A stretch of 64,000 nucleotides of DNA from NCBI GenBank assembly GCA_913060515.1, contig CAJXRZ010000016.1, forward strand, positions 31,482 through 95,481, written 5' to 3'. Within the stretch, counting starts at the first letter, position 1; each line of letters starts with the position of its first letter. Position numbers and translations under genes: made by a program. Source of the stretch: an uncultured Pseudomonadota bacterium. Lineage in GTDB: Bacteria > Myxococcota_A > UBA796 > CAJQPC01. Of this stretch, positions 17,093 to 25,906 are shown in pieces. The notes under the pieces are model-generated. The model was not told where the DNA came from, did not search any database, and worked only from the letters and a program-made list of their open reading frames with translations.

Positions 17093-18055
17093 TTAGATCA
17101 GCCGGTTGCGCCTGAAGAAGAACCAGCCCAAGACCCCGAGCAGAACCAGGAGCACCGAAACAGCCGCGAAGGCATAGGGCGACTCCACGCCCGGCATGCC
17201 GCCTACGTTGATGCCCAGCAATCCGGTGAGCAGGCCCAGGGGCAGGAAGATCGCTGCGACGACGGAGAGCCGGTACATGGTGTTGTTCATGTGCTCGGCC
17301 AGTCGGTTGGAGAGCTCCTCATAGGTGACCGCTGCGCGCTCTCTCGCGGCGTCCAAGCCCTCCAAATAGCGCGTGATTCGGTCGGCGGCGTCCCGCAGGC
17401 GCGCTCGGGTCAAATCGTTCAGCCACGGCACGCGCTCGGCGTGCAGGCGGCCCAGGCTCTCCCGCTGTGGTGCCAGGTAGCGGCGCAGGGAGATGCTCTT
17501 TCTGCGCACCTCGGAGAGCTTCGTGCGCACCTCGCGGTTCTCAGCGGTGAGCACCATCTCTTCCAGTGCGTCCACCTGGTCCTCCAGGTCCTCTACGACT
17601 TGGCCGATGCGGTCCAACAGGTGGTCGATCAGGTCGTAGAGCAGCTCGCTGGAGTTCAGCGGCCCCTGGCCGTAGAGCAGCTCGGCCCGGACCTGTTCGA
17701 TGGCGCCCACCCGACGGTGGCGGAAGCTGATCACGCGCTTCTTCTCCACCCACAAACGCAGGGTGACCATGTCCTCCTCGTCCTCGCCTGGACTCAGGTT
17801 GACCGCGCGCAGCATGACGAGCAGCTGTTCGCCCACCGAGAAGGAGCGGGGACGGGGAGAGTCCACCAGGAGGGCCTCGGTGCTGACCTCGTCAACGCCA
17901 GGGTCAGCGAGCAGCCAAGCCCGGCACCCTGGGTCTTCGTGGTCCATGTCCAGCCAGAGCGTTCCCTTGCTCGCTTGCCCGCTGTCCATCTCAGCTTGGG
18001 TGGCCTCTCGGCAGCCGCCTTTGCCGTCCAAGACCAGTGCGTGATGCAGCTTCAT
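17093..18055 (-). CDS. CorA-family transporter, ZntB-like
   Basis: A 320-aa inner-membrane divalent cation transporter. A long cytoplasmic N-terminal funnel with coiled-coil helices (residues about 120-260) is followed by two C-terminal membrane helices. The pore motif reads GINVGGMPG rather than the GMN of classical CorA, which points to the ZntB (zinc) branch. The start at 18055 (MKLHHALVLDG) has GGAGGG upstream; longer in-frame starts are not supported. It is convergent with the helicase gene. Confidence 0.9.
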   Translation of the reverse strand: MKLHHALVLDGKGGCREATQAEMDSGQASKGTLWLDMDHEDPGCRAWLLADPGVDEVSTEALLVDSPRPRSFSVGEQLLVMLRAVNLSPGEDEEDMVTLRLWVEKKRVISFRHRRVGAIEQVRAELLYGQGPLNSSELLYDLIDHLLDRIGQVVEDLEDQVDALEEMVLTAENREVRTKLSEVRRKSISLRRYLAPQRESLGRLHAERVPWLNDLTRARLRDAADRITRYLEGLDAARERAAVTYEELSNRLAEHMNNTMYRLSVVAAIFLPLGLLTGLLGINVGGMPGVESPYAFAAVSVLLVLLGVLGWFFFRRNRLI

Positions 18056-18098
18056 GGGTTCAAACCCTCCGGGTTCAGGAGCATGATACGGGCCAGAT

Positions 18099-18554
18099 AT
18101 GCCCATCTCCGCTCTCCTCTTCGCTTTGTCCTGTGCCTCCACGCCCATCGACTCCAGGCCCGAGTCCGTGGCCAGCGAGCTGGCCGACGTGGTGGGCGTA
18201 TCCGTCAGTGAGAGTGGCGATTCAAGCACCTTCTCGGTGACGCTTCTCAGCCCAGATACGGGCTGCTCGCAGTACGCCAACTGGTGGGAGGTTCTCACCC
18301 TGGACGGCGCGTTGGTCAGCCGCAGGGTGCTGGGCCACAGCCACGTCGATGAGCAGCCTTTCACGCGCAGCGGGAGCCTGATGGTGGACCCAGGCCAAGA
18401 GTTGTGGGTGCGCGCGCACATGAACCCTGGCGGCTACGGCGGTCAGGCCATGCGCGGCAGCGTGGCTGGGGGCTTTGTGGCTGCTGAGCTGGAGGCCAGC
18501 TTCGCTGCTGAGTTGGCGAGCGAGCAGCCGTTGCCGGATGGGTGCGCCTTTTAG
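18099..18554 (+). CDS. Small lipoprotein of unknown function
   Basis: A 151-aa protein with a short signal ending in a lipobox-like FALSC at residues 8-12. Four further Cys-containing or aromatic segments (DTGCSQYANWWEVL; LPDGCAF) suggest a compact beta domain with one disulfide, GC...GC. It is divergent from the ZntB-like transporter with 43 bases between starts. No family was recognised. Confidence 0.65.
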   Translation: MPISALLFALSCASTPIDSRPESVASELADVVGVSVSESGDSSTFSVTLLSPDTGCSQYANWWEVLTLDGALVSRRVLGHSHVDEQPFTRSGSLMVDPGQELWVRAHMNPGGYGGQAMRGSVAGGFVAAELEASFAAELASEQPLPDGCAF

Positions 18555-18599
18555 AATTCTCTGGTTTGGGGCCGGCGACTGAGCTCTGTAGACGAGGTT

Positions 18600-18990
18600 G
18601 AGCTGACTCGAACGGGTGGCCCGGTGGTGCCGGAGTGGGAGGGAGCAGCGTTTGGCTGTGTCTCTGAGAGGGGGGCATTGCCCCCCCTTGCATGCTCAGC
18701 AAGCTGAGCAGCACCCCCCATAGGAGGCAACCCAGGTTTCCTCCTCGTCCCTACGGGACTACCCACCTTCCTCGCGGGTCGCAAAGCGACCTGCTTGGGT
18801 TGTCTGAAGCCTTGCGCTTTGCGCTTCGTTTCAGAGTCGCCCAAGCAGCCCGATGGGCCGCAATGGGTGGTGTTTCGGAGCGTTCTTGCGTCCCGGAAGA
18901 TTGGTGGGTGCGCCCGTCCTAAGGACTACTCACCTCGTAGGCTTAGGCCTCCGTTCTTTGGGGGCGTTCTTGGTCCTTGCCCTATGCAGC
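18600..18990. ncRNA. Candidate structured RNA: gene-free stretch with nested hairpins
   Basis: Between 18555 and 18995 there is no convincing gene, yet the sequence is full of exact stems. They are TGCTCAG/CTGAGCA (18693-18710), AGGAGG-AACC/GGTT-CCTCCT (18722-18745), GTCCC/GGGAC (18747-18759), GCGGGTCGC/GCGACCTGC with loop AAA (18774-18794), and GCCC/GGGC (18848-18858). The largest is a three-level stem from 18793 to 18846: GCTTGGG/CCCAAGC outside, TCTGAA/TTCAGA in the middle, GCGC/GCGC at the tip. CGTTCTT occurs three times downstream (about 18880, 18951, 18964). The transcribed strand is unknown. It could also be a decayed repeat element. Confidence 0.5.
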
Positions 18991-18995
18991 AGCCC

Positions 18996-19856
18996 TCAGC
19001 GCGGCCCACTCGGCGCCTCAATGTGGTCTTCAATGTCGTTGGGAACCGTCGGAAAACCATGCTTCCGCCAGCGCTCCGCCTGCTGCTTGAGGACCTTGGT
19101 GTCCGAGTGCACCATGTTCCACCAGATGCGTCGCTCCCCAATGGCGTCGCCTCCGAGGATGGCCACCACGCTGTCTTGCGTCGCTTGAATGCTGCCACGC
19201 TGCTCGCCGAAGACCAGCATCTGGTGGGTCTTGGCCTGGAGCCCTTGGGTGCTAATGGCACCGCTCACCACGTAGGCAGACAGCTCCTCGTGCTCTGGCA
19301 GTCGCAGGCTCTGGCCGGCCTTGAGGTGGGCCATGGCGTAGATCAGAGGACTGGTGACCTCGACAGGGGAGGTGTGTCCCCAGCCGCTGCCGCAGAGCAG
19401 CTGAACGCGCACGCCGTCCAGGTCCAGCTCGGGTAGATCCCGCCAACTCCCAAAGGAGGGCTCCTGGTCCTCTTCGCCGTCGGGGTGGGCACACCAGAGC
19501 TGCAGGCCGTGGCTCTGCACCTCCTGGCCGATGGTGTCCCTGGGGGCGCGCTCGCTGTGCACGATGCCGTGGCCGGCACGCATCCAGTGAATCTCGCCTG
19601 GGCGCACGATGGCGTGGCCGCCGGTAGAGTCCCGGTGCTCGATGCTGCCCTGGAAGAGGTAGCTGACGGTGCTCAGGCCGATGTGGGGATGTTGGCGAAC
19701 ATCGCCCTTGGTGCTGGCGATGGAGGTGTGCGGGCCGAAGTGGTCGGCAAAAACCCAGGGGCCCACCTTGCGGCACTTCACAGTGGGCAGGGTGCGCTTG
19801 ACGACAAAGCCGCCTCCCAGGTCCCGGTCACGGGCGTCGATCAGCAGAGCAGGCAT
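18996..19856 (-). CDS. Pirin-family protein
   Basis: This 286-aa bicupin has the pirin N-domain signature HPHIGLSTVSYLFQGSIEHRDSTG (about 56-80) with metal-ligand His residues, followed by WMRAGHGIVHSE. Pirins bind one iron and some act as quercetin dioxygenases or redox-sensing co-regulators. The C-terminal cupin is shorter and probably has no metal. The ATG at 19856 begins the family N-terminus. It is divergent from the gene at 19898. Confidence 0.93.
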   Translation of the reverse strand: MPALLIDARDRDLGGGFVVKRTLPTVKCRKVGPWVFADHFGPHTSIASTKGDVRQHPHIGLSTVSYLFQGSIEHRDSTGGHAIVRPGEIHWMRAGHGIVHSERAPRDTIGQEVQSHGLQLWCAHPDGEEDQEPSFGSWRDLPELDLDGVRVQLLCGSGWGHTSPVEVTSPLIYAMAHLKAGQSLRLPEHEELSAYVVSGAISTQGLQAKTHQMLVFGEQRGSIQATQDSVVAILGGDAIGERRIWWNMVHSDTKVLKQQAERWRKHGFPTVPNDIEDHIEAPSGPR

Positions 19857-19897
19857 TGGGGCTATCCAGGGATAGAGTGAGCGCGAAGGAGTGAGAG

Positions 19898-21160
19898 ATG
19901 TATCTGGATCTGGATCGGCTGGACATGCGCGTTCAGGATGACAGCGGCCCCTTTGGGGTTCAGACAGACCACCGTGATGCAGCGGAGATCGATGCTCAGG
20001 CCGAGCTCTCCACGCTCATGATGCTCACACGTGTGCTCAACGCCCAGCGCGGCTCAGACCCCGTTGACCGGGTTCGCTTGGCCATGATGCTGGCACCGTC
20101 ACAGTGGTTCATCGATCTGGCCTGTGCAGCCGGCGCAGAGGTAGAAGAGGCAGACTCAGGGCGCGTGCACCCAGCGGCTGTGGACACGGACCGGGTACTC
20201 CAGGCAGCCAGCACGGCCTTGCTCTCCATGGGCCAGGCCAGCTTCAAACGCAACGGCCTGTCCGCGGACGACGCCGGCTTGGAGAAGCTGCAACATCAGA
20301 TCGGCGTGCGGGTCGGTGCCATGGGGGGAAAGGAGGACAAGGAGGCCTACTGGAGCGCTGTCCTGGAGCTGGGCGCGGCCACAGGCTTTCTGCTGGTGCG
20401 GGACTACGGTCACACCTGGGTGCCCGACCCCAAGTTCTTTGGCACCATTCCCTTCATGTGCGGCAAGGACGGCTCTCTGAGCAACGTCTTTGACAAGGTG
20501 GAGCGCTTCTTCCGGGACGGTCCCAGCGAGGCCCCAACCTTCCTGCTGAGCCTGGCCAAGGATGCCGCTCTGCCAGACGGCATGGTGATGTTCAACATTC
20601 GCCCGCACGACTGGGCCGGAGTGGAGCTCTCCTGCTGTGAGCCCATCCTGGACGGAGACACGCCGGTGCCCGTCTTGGCCCTTGTGCGCGATACCCCCAA
20701 CTCGGTGCGCACGATGGGGAAGGATCTGGAGGGAGAGGAGCTCGCTGAGCTCAAGGCCCAAGCTCTGGCCAACTTGTCCAAGGTGCCCTTTGAGCTGCAA
20801 GAGCTCGCCCTCGAGGGCGGCACGGCTCTGGTCCTGGAGGGCGACTACTACGCCGCGGAGAAGCTCTTTGACCCGGACTTTGTGCTGGGCTTGCACGCCC
20901 GCTTGGACAGTGAGCTGCTCTTCGTGGGGATTCCGGCCAAGGGCCAAGCTCTGATTCTGCCCCGCTCGATGGATCCGGCCTATGGGCTGGCCTTGATCGA
21001 GCGGCAGTACCGAGACACGGAACCGCGCAATCAAATCAGCAAGCTGCTCTTCATGTTCTCGGGAGGCAAGCTTGTGGGCTTGGCCAAAGTCGAGGGAGAA
21101 GAGGCGGAAGAGCCAGAGAAGAAGAAGGGCTTCTTTGCCCGGCTCTTCGGCGGCAACTAG
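19898..21160 (+). CDS. Hypothetical protein
   Basis: A 420-aa soluble protein with no recognised family. It has an acidic N-terminus (MYLDLDRLDMRVQDDSG), a helical first half, and a second half (from about 190) of alternating strands and helices with FFRDGPSEAPTFLLSLAKD. It ends in a very acidic then basic tail, EEAEEPEKKKGFFARLFGG, which looks like an amphipathic membrane-association helix. The start at 19898 is divergent from pirin. Codon use is like the neighbours, so it is very likely a real gene. Confidence 0.8.
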   Translation: MYLDLDRLDMRVQDDSGPFGVQTDHRDAAEIDAQAELSTLMMLTRVLNAQRGSDPVDRVRLAMMLAPSQWFIDLACAAGAEVEEADSGRVHPAAVDTDRVLQAASTALLSMGQASFKRNGLSADDAGLEKLQHQIGVRVGAMGGKEDKEAYWSAVLELGAATGFLLVRDYGHTWVPDPKFFGTIPFMCGKDGSLSNVFDKVERFFRDGPSEAPTFLLSLAKDAALPDGMVMFNIRPHDWAGVELSCCEPILDGDTPVPVLALVRDTPNSVRTMGKDLEGEELAELKAQALANLSKVPFELQELALEGGTALVLEGDYYAAEKLFDPDFVLGLHARLDSELLFVGIPAKGQALILPRSMDPAYGLALIERQYRDTEPRNQISKLLFMFSGGKLVGLAKVEGEEAEEPEKKKGFFARLFGGN

Positions 21161-21585
21161 GGCGCTGGCAGAGGCAGCTCGGTCTCGATGACGTACACCC
21201 TGGAGATGCGCACCTGGAAGGTGAAGACCTGCGGTGCAAGCTCGGGATAGCGCTTGCCGACATTGGCTTGGGCCCGATGGTGGGCCGGGCCGTGACAGAG
21301 GGTGGCGCTGCCGGAGAACTTCAGCAGCCATCCCTCGCTGCGTTGCTCCAAGTCCAGGTTGCGCTCTGCGCGCACCCAGCTGGCCAGCTCGCTGGAATCC
21401 GTGCTCGCCCAAGCGAGTGCAGCCTGAGGCTCCACCACAAAGTGCGCGTGGCGGCTCAAGGCGCTGCGGTCCCACTCTCGCAGGACGGAGGCCAGGGAGG
21501 GAGCCGGGGCCTTGAGCAGGCGCAGGTGCTGAGGGGTGAGGGCCGAGGGCTTGATGTACACCCCAAAAGAGTAGCCCCTGAGCAC
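21157..21585 (-). CDS. Hypothetical protein (weakly supported start)
   Basis: A 142-aa reading frame, convergent with the gene at 19898 (stop codons overlap) and divergent from 21657. It uses a GTG start with no clear ribosome site. The translation looks protein-like (GYSFGVYIKPSALTPQHLRLL; FTFQVRISRVYVIETEL) and nothing else fills this space. The true start may lie slightly upstream. No family was recognised. Confidence 0.5.
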   Translation of the reverse strand: MLRGYSFGVYIKPSALTPQHLRLLKAPAPSLASVLREWDRSALSRHAHFVVEPQAALAWASTDSSELASWVRAERNLDLEQRSEGWLLKFSGSATLCHGPAHHRAQANVGKRYPELAPQVFTFQVRISRVYVIETELPLPAP

Positions 21586-21656
21586 CTTGTAGGGTTGGCG
21601 TAGGGTCCCCTGAGCGCTCGTTTTTGATAGGCTGCGTCCATCGAAACGGAGAAAAC

Positions 21657-22298
21657 ATGCTCATCGCCCTTGTCCTCGCTTGCTCTGGTGGCGAACCAGC
21701 CACGGCCAACACGCCAGTCGCCGCTGCACCAGCCCCGGTGGCGGCGGCCGCGACCGAGCTGAGCTGCTCCGAGAAGCTGGCCAGCTACTCGGGTCGCTTC
21801 GCCAAGGGTGACGCTCTGAGCCCCAAAGACGCTCTGGCCATCCCAGAAGCTGAGGTGCGCATCGTCCGCAACGAGATCTTCGCGCGCTACGGCCGCAGCT
21901 TCAAGAGCGAGGATTTGCAGGCTCACTTCGATGCACAGTCCTGGTACTGCGCCGATCCCGGCTTTGAAGACAGCCGCCTGACCAAGACCGACCGGGCCAA
22001 CGTGGCCCTGCTCAAGAGCTTCGAGGGCGACAACAGCGCCAAGCTGCAAGAGCACGGGAGCCTGCAGACCGAGATGGAAGGCTGGGGCATCTCCCTGCAG
22101 ACAGATGACCGATGCGAGGTCATCGACATGAGCGACATGTACAACGCCGAGGCCGCCAGCCGCTACTGGGACTCCCGTGGCGTTTGGATCGTGACCTGGG
22201 ACGGCCAGGAGAGCTTTGAGCTGGGCAAGGTGCAAGACGCCGCAGCCTTCAAGCTCGACGTGAAGACCGGTGACATCCTGGAACACGTCGCCCTCTGA
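21657..22298 (+). CDS. YARHG-domain lipoprotein
   Basis: A 213-aa lipoprotein (MLIALVLACSGG, then an Ala/Pro linker). The middle is a YARHG domain: RIVRNEIFARYGRSFKSEDLQAHF, QSWYCADPGFED and RLTKTDRANVALLKSFE. YARHG domains are small extracellular modules of unknown function, common on surface proteins. The C-terminal part (GVWIVTWDGQESFELGKV) is beta-rich. The ATG at 21657 has GGAG five bases upstream; a longer in-frame start at 21624 would bury the signal peptide. Confidence 0.85.
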   Translation: MLIALVLACSGGEPATANTPVAAAPAPVAAAATELSCSEKLASYSGRFAKGDALSPKDALAIPEAEVRIVRNEIFARYGRSFKSEDLQAHFDAQSWYCADPGFEDSRLTKTDRANVALLKSFEGDNSAKLQEHGSLQTEMEGWGISLQTDDRCEVIDMSDMYNAEAASRYWDSRGVWIVTWDGQESFELGKVQDAAAFKLDVKTGDILEHVAL

Positions 22299-22300
22299 GC

Positions 22301-23728
22301 GTGGCAGCTTCGGGAGCCCGTCGTCCAGAACCCGTCTGGCTCCTGCTCGCTGGCCTTGTCAGCGGCCTGGTGGCTGCCACTCTGCGCGGCTTGGTGCTCT
22401 TCGATGACGCCTTGGCCCATGGCTATGATGGCTGGTACTACGTCATCCAGACCGAGTCCTGGGCGGCGGGGGCTCCGGAGTTCGCAGACAACTCGCTGGC
22501 CTTCTGGCTCTTGGCCGCCTTGTCCGTGCCTTTTGGGGCGATCCTGGGCAACAAGCTGGCCGCTCTGCTCGGCGCCTTTGTCATGGCCCTGGGGGGTGTG
22601 GTGGCCGGCTGGCGCTGGACCCGAAGTGTGCCCGCTGCGTGGGTCTGTGGGCTCTGGTTGGGGGCCTCGCCGCTGCTCTTGGGCGTGAGCTCGGAGTACC
22701 TGAAGAACGCCCTGGGACTGGCCCTGCTGCCTTGGGTCCTGGCCCTGCTCGCTGGCGAGAAGCCCTGGGAGCGGGTCGGTGCCTTGGTCCTGCTCGTTGT
22801 GGGGCTCTTTGTGCACAAGCTCTCCGGGGTCATGGGCTGGGTCTTGGCAGCTGGAATCGTGGGCACGCAAGTGCTTGTGCCGCGGATCGGACCCCGCTTG
22901 AAGGTGCCCGGCTGGCTCTTGGTCCTCGGCGGTCTGGGCGGAATGGCGGCCCTCGCCTTTGGGGTGCTCCGCGCCGAAGACCTGCAGCGCCTGCTCTCGA
23001 TGGAAGGAGGACGACCGCGCCTTCAAGCCCTGCTCGGAGGCCGGATTCGGGTGGGAGAGCTCGCTGAGTTGGGGCTGCTGGCGGTGGCGCCCGGCGTGCT
23101 GTTGTGGCGTGCCTGGGCCTCGGAGCGAGAGCGTCCCCTGGCCATCGCCGGGCTCTTGCTCGCGGTGCTCTGTCTGGCGCCAGGTCTGCCCTTCGGGTGG
23201 GATCTGACCGCTTGGAGACTGATGCTCGTCGGCGGAATCCCTGTGGCCCTGATGTGCACCTTGCTGAGCGCTGCTGCCCCCGAGGTCATGGTGCCCATCG
23301 TACTGGCCTCGCTGGCGAGTCTGGTGCCGATGGTGGTTCAGGCCAACCAGGCCCGAGAGCCGGACTATCTGGCCTTTGCGGCCAACCTTCCGCTCTTACA
23401 AGACAGCGAGAAGGTCGTGGCCCATCGGGGCATCTGTGGCCAGATCATGGCCCAGACCGGCGTGCACTGTGAGAACTTCCAGCCGCCAGAGCCGCACCAA
23501 GGGTGGACCCGCGTCGTGTACGGCGTCTCCATGCGCTACTTGGCCCCGGTGGCCCCGGACGCGGTGGACCTGGCAGGCCCTTATGTGATGGTTCCCGAGC
23601 CCCAGTGGCAAGCCTTTGTGGCGGGACCGGGTGCGGACTGGTTTTTGGTCAGTGACCCGCGCAACCCCTACCGGGCGCGGCCAGACTTCGTGTATGGGAG
23701 TCAGGCAAGTGAGGGCCAGAATGATTGA
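22301..23728 (+). CDS. Polytopic membrane protein, possible GT-C-type glycosyltransferase
   Basis: A 475-aa membrane protein with about ten hydrophobic helices followed by a soluble C-terminal domain of about 100 aa. An acidic loop after the first helix (LFDDALAHGYDGWYYVIQ, about 34-51) resembles the catalytic first loop of GT-C glycosyltransferases that use lipid-linked sugars, but no firm match can be made. It starts with GTG two bases after the YARHG gene and overlaps the DNA glycosylase gene by 8 bases, so the three are one operon. Confidence 0.75.
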   Translation: MAASGARRPEPVWLLLAGLVSGLVAATLRGLVLFDDALAHGYDGWYYVIQTESWAAGAPEFADNSLAFWLLAALSVPFGAILGNKLAALLGAFVMALGGVVAGWRWTRSVPAAWVCGLWLGASPLLLGVSSEYLKNALGLALLPWVLALLAGEKPWERVGALVLLVVGLFVHKLSGVMGWVLAAGIVGTQVLVPRIGPRLKVPGWLLVLGGLGGMAALAFGVLRAEDLQRLLSMEGGRPRLQALLGGRIRVGELAELGLLAVAPGVLLWRAWASERERPLAIAGLLLAVLCLAPGLPFGWDLTAWRLMLVGGIPVALMCTLLSAAAPEVMVPIVLASLASLVPMVVQANQAREPDYLAFAANLPLLQDSEKVVAHRGICGQIMAQTGVHCENFQPPEPHQGWTRVVYGVSMRYLAPVAPDAVDLAGPYVMVPEPQWQAFVAGPGADWFLVSDPRNPYRARPDFVYGSQASEGQND

Positions 23729-24827
23729 GCTTGAACCCAGTTTTCTGCAGGGACGACTCGTCGCCTGGCACCACCTGAACCAGGCCTGGACGCAGAGGGG
23801 CGACGCCGGGATTCAGAGCCTGCTTCGTGTGATGCGCTGCATTCAGTTGGACCCGCTCCAGCCCATCGCCAGCAACGCGGACTTGGTGGCCCATGCCCGG
23901 GTGGATGGACTCACGCGCGGCCAGGTCTATGACGCCTTGCTGCCCGAGCACGCCTTTGAGCACTTTGCCAAGGAACGCTGCTTGATCGACGTGAACCGCT
24001 TCGGGAGCTACCGGGCGCAGTCTCTGAAGACGCCGTGGTGGAGGACCAGCAAGCAGCACAGACAGGTCAGTGATGGCTTGCTTGAGGCGGTCCTGGCAGA
24101 GCTTGGAGAGCGGGGCCCCCTCTTGTCCAAAGACCTCTCTGACCAAGGAAGGGTCGATCCCGTGGACTGGAGCGGTTGGAAATCCACGTCCAAGGCGGCT
24201 TCCATGGCGCTGCAGGTGCTCTGGCGCCGCTGTCAGGTGGTGGTCACGGGGCGCTCAACGGCAGGCAAGCTCTGGTCGGTGCCCAGCGCCGCATTGCTCG
24301 CCCAGCCGGCCGGTGACTTCTACGAAGAAGGCATCCTGGACCGCATCCAGGCCATCGGGATGCTGCCCCGAGCCGACGGTCCCCAGTGGTCCATCCTCAG
24401 TCCGGCCCGAAAGAGCGAGACGGTGGACCGCCTGATTGAGGAGGGGAAGGCCACAGAAGTGCGCTTGCCGGGCAGCCGCAAGAGCTGGCTGGCCCATCCG
24501 GATCTGCTCGCCATGGACGCGCCCAGCTTCGATGAGCGCATGCGTCTGTTGGGCCCCTTGGACCCGATGATCTGGGACCGAAAGCTGATTCAGGCTGTGT
24601 ACGGCTTTGAGTATCTCTGGGAGGTCTACAAACCAGCCGAGAAGCGTCGCTGGGGCTGGTACGTCTGCCCCTTGATGCACCGGGGCAAGTTTGTTGGCCG
24701 AGTCGAGGCCAAACGCAGCGAGCAAGGAATCCAGGTCACGCGCCTCTGGAAGGAAGACCCTGACTTTGATGAGAGGGCCTGGAAGGCCTGTCTGCAGCGC
24801 CTAGAGCGCTTTACATCCACCTCGTAG
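23721..24827 (+). CDS. Winged-helix DNA glycosylase (YcaQ/AlkX-type)
   Basis: A 368-aa protein of the HTH_42 family, which excises bulky or crosslinked DNA adducts. The signature QxD triad is present as QLD (residues 42-44, in IQLDPLQPI), the variant found in YcaQ/AlkX rather than the QxQ of AlkZ. LGPLDPMIWDRKL and the C-terminal WGWYVCPLMHRGKFVGRVEAK are also typical. The ATG at 23721 has GAGGG upstream and lies inside the end of the membrane protein gene. Confidence 0.88.
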   Translation: MIELEPSFLQGRLVAWHHLNQAWTQRGDAGIQSLLRVMRCIQLDPLQPIASNADLVAHARVDGLTRGQVYDALLPEHAFEHFAKERCLIDVNRFGSYRAQSLKTPWWRTSKQHRQVSDGLLEAVLAELGERGPLLSKDLSDQGRVDPVDWSGWKSTSKAASMALQVLWRRCQVVVTGRSTAGKLWSVPSAALLAQPAGDFYEEGILDRIQAIGMLPRADGPQWSILSPARKSETVDRLIEEGKATEVRLPGSRKSWLAHPDLLAMDAPSFDERMRLLGPLDPMIWDRKLIQAVYGFEYLWEVYKPAEKRRWGWYVCPLMHRGKFVGRVEAKRSEQGIQVTRLWKEDPDFDERAWKACLQRLERFTSTS

Positions 24828-24851
24828 CCGCAGACTCCAGCGCGCAGGGTC

Positions 24852-25820
24852 CTAGGGTCTCAGAATCACCCGGCCGCAGCGCTCCCCATTGCGCGCCAAC
24901 GCAAAGGCTTGCTGCCACTGTGAGAGCGCGTACACCTGGGCCACTTCCAGCTTTAGGGTGCCTCCTCGCATCTCTTCTGCCAGATCCAACAGACGCGCGT
25001 TCTCGGCGTGTGGGTTCTGGGCGTTCTCCCGATACAGCCAGTAGCCGCGCAGCGAAATGCCGTTGAAGACACTGTTCCGTACCGAGAGCTGGGCCGGCTG
25101 GCGGGATGCAGCGCCATAGCAGAGCACCTCCCCGCCTGGGTCCAGGCAGCTGGCCATTCGGTCGGCCAGGGGACCGCCGCTGCCGTCGATGGCCCGGGAG
25201 AGAGGAGCGCCGTCGATCAGGGCCCGCACCTGCTTGCGCAGTCCCTTGGTGTCTTGGTGGAAGACCGCCTCGGCCCCCAAGCCCATCAGACGCTCTCTGC
25301 GGGATTCGCGGCGTATGAGATTGATCGTATGCAAGCCCCGTGTCTTGGCGAGCTGAATGATGCACTGGCCCACGGCGCCTGCTCCGGGACTCTGGATGAG
25401 CCAGCTTCCGGGGGCCAACTCGGCGATGAGATCCAGAGCGCTGGGCGGATTCAAGCGCAGCATGCAGGCTTGGATGGGATCCAGATCCGCAGGAAGTCGC
25501 AGTGATCTGGACTGGGGAATGATGGCCCAGGTGGCCCAAGCGGAAGCCCGCATTGGCAGCAAGGTCAGGCTGTCCATCCAAGACGGATCTACCCCTTCTC
25601 CCAAGGCTTCTACCCGGCCCACACCTTCCAGTCCGGGCACCGAGCCCAGAGGAGGCAACACCGGGTAGTGACCGGCGACGACCAGCAGGTCCACCGGATC
25701 GATGGGGCTAGCCAACACACGCACCAGCAGCTCTCCAGGGCCCGGTTCTGGACGCGCTTGGGGCTGCAGTTCAAGGGCCTGATCCGGGGGCCCGTGGGCC
25801 TTTAGCGTTAGAGCGTGCAT
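24852..25820 (-). CDS. Medium-chain dehydrogenase/reductase (quinone or enoyl reductase-like)
   Basis: This 322-aa protein has a GroES-like N-terminal domain (ELLVRVLASPIDPVDLLVVAGHYP; VPGLEGVGRVEALGEGV) and a Rossmann domain with SPGAGAVGQCIIQLAK. Zinc-binding Cys residues are absent, so it belongs to the zinc-free MDR branch (quinone oxidoreductase or trans-2-enoyl reductase). It uses NADPH; the substrate is unknown. It is divergent from argR, and the ARG-box-like sites lie between them. Confidence 0.88.
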   Translation of the reverse strand: MHALTLKAHGPPDQALELQPQARPEPGPGELLVRVLASPIDPVDLLVVAGHYPVLPPLGSVPGLEGVGRVEALGEGVDPSWMDSLTLLPMRASAWATWAIIPQSRSLRLPADLDPIQACMLRLNPPSALDLIAELAPGSWLIQSPGAGAVGQCIIQLAKTRGLHTINLIRRESRRERLMGLGAEAVFHQDTKGLRKQVRALIDGAPLSRAIDGSGGPLADRMASCLDPGGEVLCYGAASRQPAQLSVRNSVFNGISLRGYWLYRENAQNPHAENARLLDLAEEMRGGTLKLEVAQVYALSQWQQAFALARNGERCGRVILRP

Positions 25821-25851
25821 GCCCGAGATATAGCCCGGTGGGGCACGCCGA

Positions 25852-25885
25852 TCTTTGTATGCATATTCATTGCATGACTATTCAG
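25852..25885. promoter_or_regulatory. ARG-box-like operator upstream of argR
   Basis: Two ATTCA half-sites at 25865-25869 and 25880-25884 are each preceded by a degenerate TGnAT half-site (TGTAT, TGCAT), so two 18-base boxes overlap as a 15-base direct repeat. Both boxes match the known ArgR consensus (TGAAT-N4-ATTCA) at nine of ten core positions. They sit in the 86-base divergent region between the MDR gene and argR, as expected for autoregulation. Confidence 0.7.
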
Positions 25886-25906
25886 GGCGGTGTATAGACG
25901 GTGCCC

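Noticed and set aside
18056..18070. GGGTTC-AAACCC near the start of the transporter gene, similar to a tRNA T arm
   Set aside because: No acceptor, anticodon or D stem can be formed around it; it is a short palindrome.
20156..21712. 518-aa reading frame on the minus strand
   Set aside because: Shadow of the gene at 19898; the translation has no domain and the other strand has the better codon pattern.
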